A stretch of DNA of 13,669 nt from an uncultured Sulfurovum sp. GTDB lineage: Bacteria > Campylobacterota > Campylobacteria > Campylobacterales > Sulfurovaceae. The DNA lies in contig CACVAR010000329.1 in NCBI GenBank assembly GCA_902727905.1, positions 2,357-16,025 on the forward strand, read 5' to 3'. Under the pieces are notes generated by a model, which was not told the origin of the DNA, did not search any database, and worked only from the letters and a program-made list of their open reading frames with translations. The translations under genes were made by a program, and so were the position numbers. Within the stretch, counting starts at the first letter, position 1; every line of letters begins with the position of its first letter. Positions 13,136 through 13,669 of this stretch are shown here, piece after piece.

Positions 13136-13218
13136 ATAATCAACATCGCATTACCATAAGAGAAGAATTAGTATTCTTTTTCTATGGCTTCATGATAAAG
13201 CATTGATAGTAACTTATC
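13132..13218 (-). pseudogene. queA: Remnant of the 3' end of queA, copy 2
   Basis: On the minus strand the frame reads DKLLSMLYHEAIEKEY, then a TAA where QueA has Arg, then FFSYGNAMLII and TAA. This is the QueA C-terminus again, with one nonsense codon and Asp to Asn in the SYGD motif, so it is more decayed in sequence than copy 1 but its QueA-like frame reaches further upstream, to about 13218; that upper limit is uncertain. The strictly repeated part is 13132-13189. Its left end contains the stop of the DUF2442 gene and its right end contains the stop of the Uma2 gene. Confidence 0.75.
13154..13187. repeat. Hairpin within queA remnant copy 2 (15-bp stem with one mismatch)
   Basis: The same hairpin as at 12340-12373: 13154-13168 pairs with 13173-13187 around the loop TAGT, with a single A-C mismatch at the sixth position. 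Stem length, loop length and position in the repeat are kept, although the loop and neighbouring bases differ. Confidence 0.68.
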
Positions 13219-13669
13219 GAAACCTACGAAAAACCTTTTCAAAGTCAAGCTCAATTTCACAATCAATATCATCAAAAGCAAGCTTTTCATTAGAGAAGTC
13301 ACCTACTTTAGTATAGGTATCTTTTTTAAGTGTATAGACTTTAGCCTTTAAGTCTTTGGGATAGACTAAGATGTAGTATTGAACTTTTTCTTCTTCATAG
13401 ATGTCAAACTTAACTGTTTCATCTTTTTTAGCAGTCGAAGGACTAAGAATTTCTATAATGATTTTAGGGGCTTTTGTTAAGTAAGCTGTTCCTTCATCAT
13501 TGCAGACAAGTACAATATCTGGTCGGAGGGTTGTAGCATTAGAGACTTTCCAGTCATTTTCAAAAGAGACTTGACAGTCTGGGCATTCATTCTTTTCTAA
13601 AGAGTTTTTTAGTAAAAAAATTAGCTCAGTTGCTATATCTTGATGAATTCTCATTGGAGCTGGAGCCAT
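13214..13669 (-). CDS. Uma2 family endonuclease (DUF820), N-terminus beyond right edge
   Basis: A PD-(D/E)XK-fold protein of the Uma2 family, a very common accessory gene of unproven biological role. Visible features are MAPAPMRIHQDIATELIFLL, the LRPDIVLV strand with the likely metal-binding Asp, IIIEILSPSTAKKDETVKF with the Glu, and the downstream YEEEKVQYYILVYP motif. In full-length members MAPAPM is internal, following a segment of about 30-35 residues that ends YxM; so the ATG at 13667-13669 is probably not the start and the gene continues to the right. The last residues, FRRFR, and the TAA stop lie at the edge of the queA remnant and may come from the junction. Its neighbours are the cassette-like region and a DUF4160-DUF2442 pair, which suggests horizontal gain. 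Confidence 0.85.
   Translation of the reverse strand: MAPAPMRIHQDIATELIFLLKNSLEKNECPDCQVSFENDWKVSNATTLRPDIVLVCNDEGTAYLTKAPKIIIEILSPSTAKKDETVKFDIYEEEKVQYYILVYPKDLKAKVYTLKKDTYTKVGDFSNEKLAFDDIDCEIELDFEKVFRRFR

Noticed and set aside
12318..13189. The two hairpin repeats as integron attC sites or a CRISPR array
   Set aside because: There are only two copies 814 bases apart, no integrase or cas gene, and I see no paired RYYYAAC/GTTRRRY cores. The QueA coding match explains the sequence better.

Overview
The window is AT-rich bacterial DNA, densely packed with genes on both strands, and most likely from a member of the Campylobacterota close to Sulfurovum or Sulfurimonas. The signs are a short DprA without an N-terminal extension, a very short RuvX, a DUF2853 protein, many A/G-rich ribosome binding sites of the AAGGAT type, and TATAAT -10 boxes with no recognisable -35 box. 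The phylum is an inference from gene style; no rRNA or other marker is present.

Left part (1-5000). The start of a DUF2853 gene runs off the left edge on the minus strand. It is divergent from a two-gene plus-strand operon: a metallophosphoesterase whose stop codon overlaps the start of dprA. Next come two minus-strand operons. One holds a DUF6524 four-helix membrane protein followed by a 421-residue membrane protein I do not recognise; its 3' end overlaps dprA tail to tail. The other holds two exported thioredoxin-fold proteins (CPPC, then CSHC).

Middle (5000-11300). A DEAD-box RNA helicase with an RGG-type tail has a long upstream region without a convincing gene. A NagZ-type GH3 lipoprotein converges on a His/Tyr/Arg-rich secreted protein across a clear bidirectional terminator. 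The secreted protein is divergent from a ruvX - ScsD-like thioredoxin - M18 aminopeptidase operon.

Right part (11300-13669). A periplasmic SH3-SPOR protein, possibly read from a leaderless mRNA, is followed by an accessory region. There a DUF4160-DUF2442 pair lies between two direct copies (58 bp, 51 identical) of a sequence that, read on the minus strand, encodes the last residues of QueA (YRFFSYGDxMLII-stop). A Uma2-family nuclease gene follows and runs off the right edge. No intact queA is in the window. The layout looks like small gene cassettes placed at the 3' end of queA, each junction carrying a copy of that end. It is the most unusual feature of the window.

The genes fall into a few themes: envelope and peptidoglycan (GH3 lipoprotein, SH3-SPOR protein, secreted basic protein), thiol redox in the periplasm (three thioredoxin-fold proteins at two loci), DNA handling (DprA, RuvX, Uma2) and RNA handling (helicase, queA remnants).
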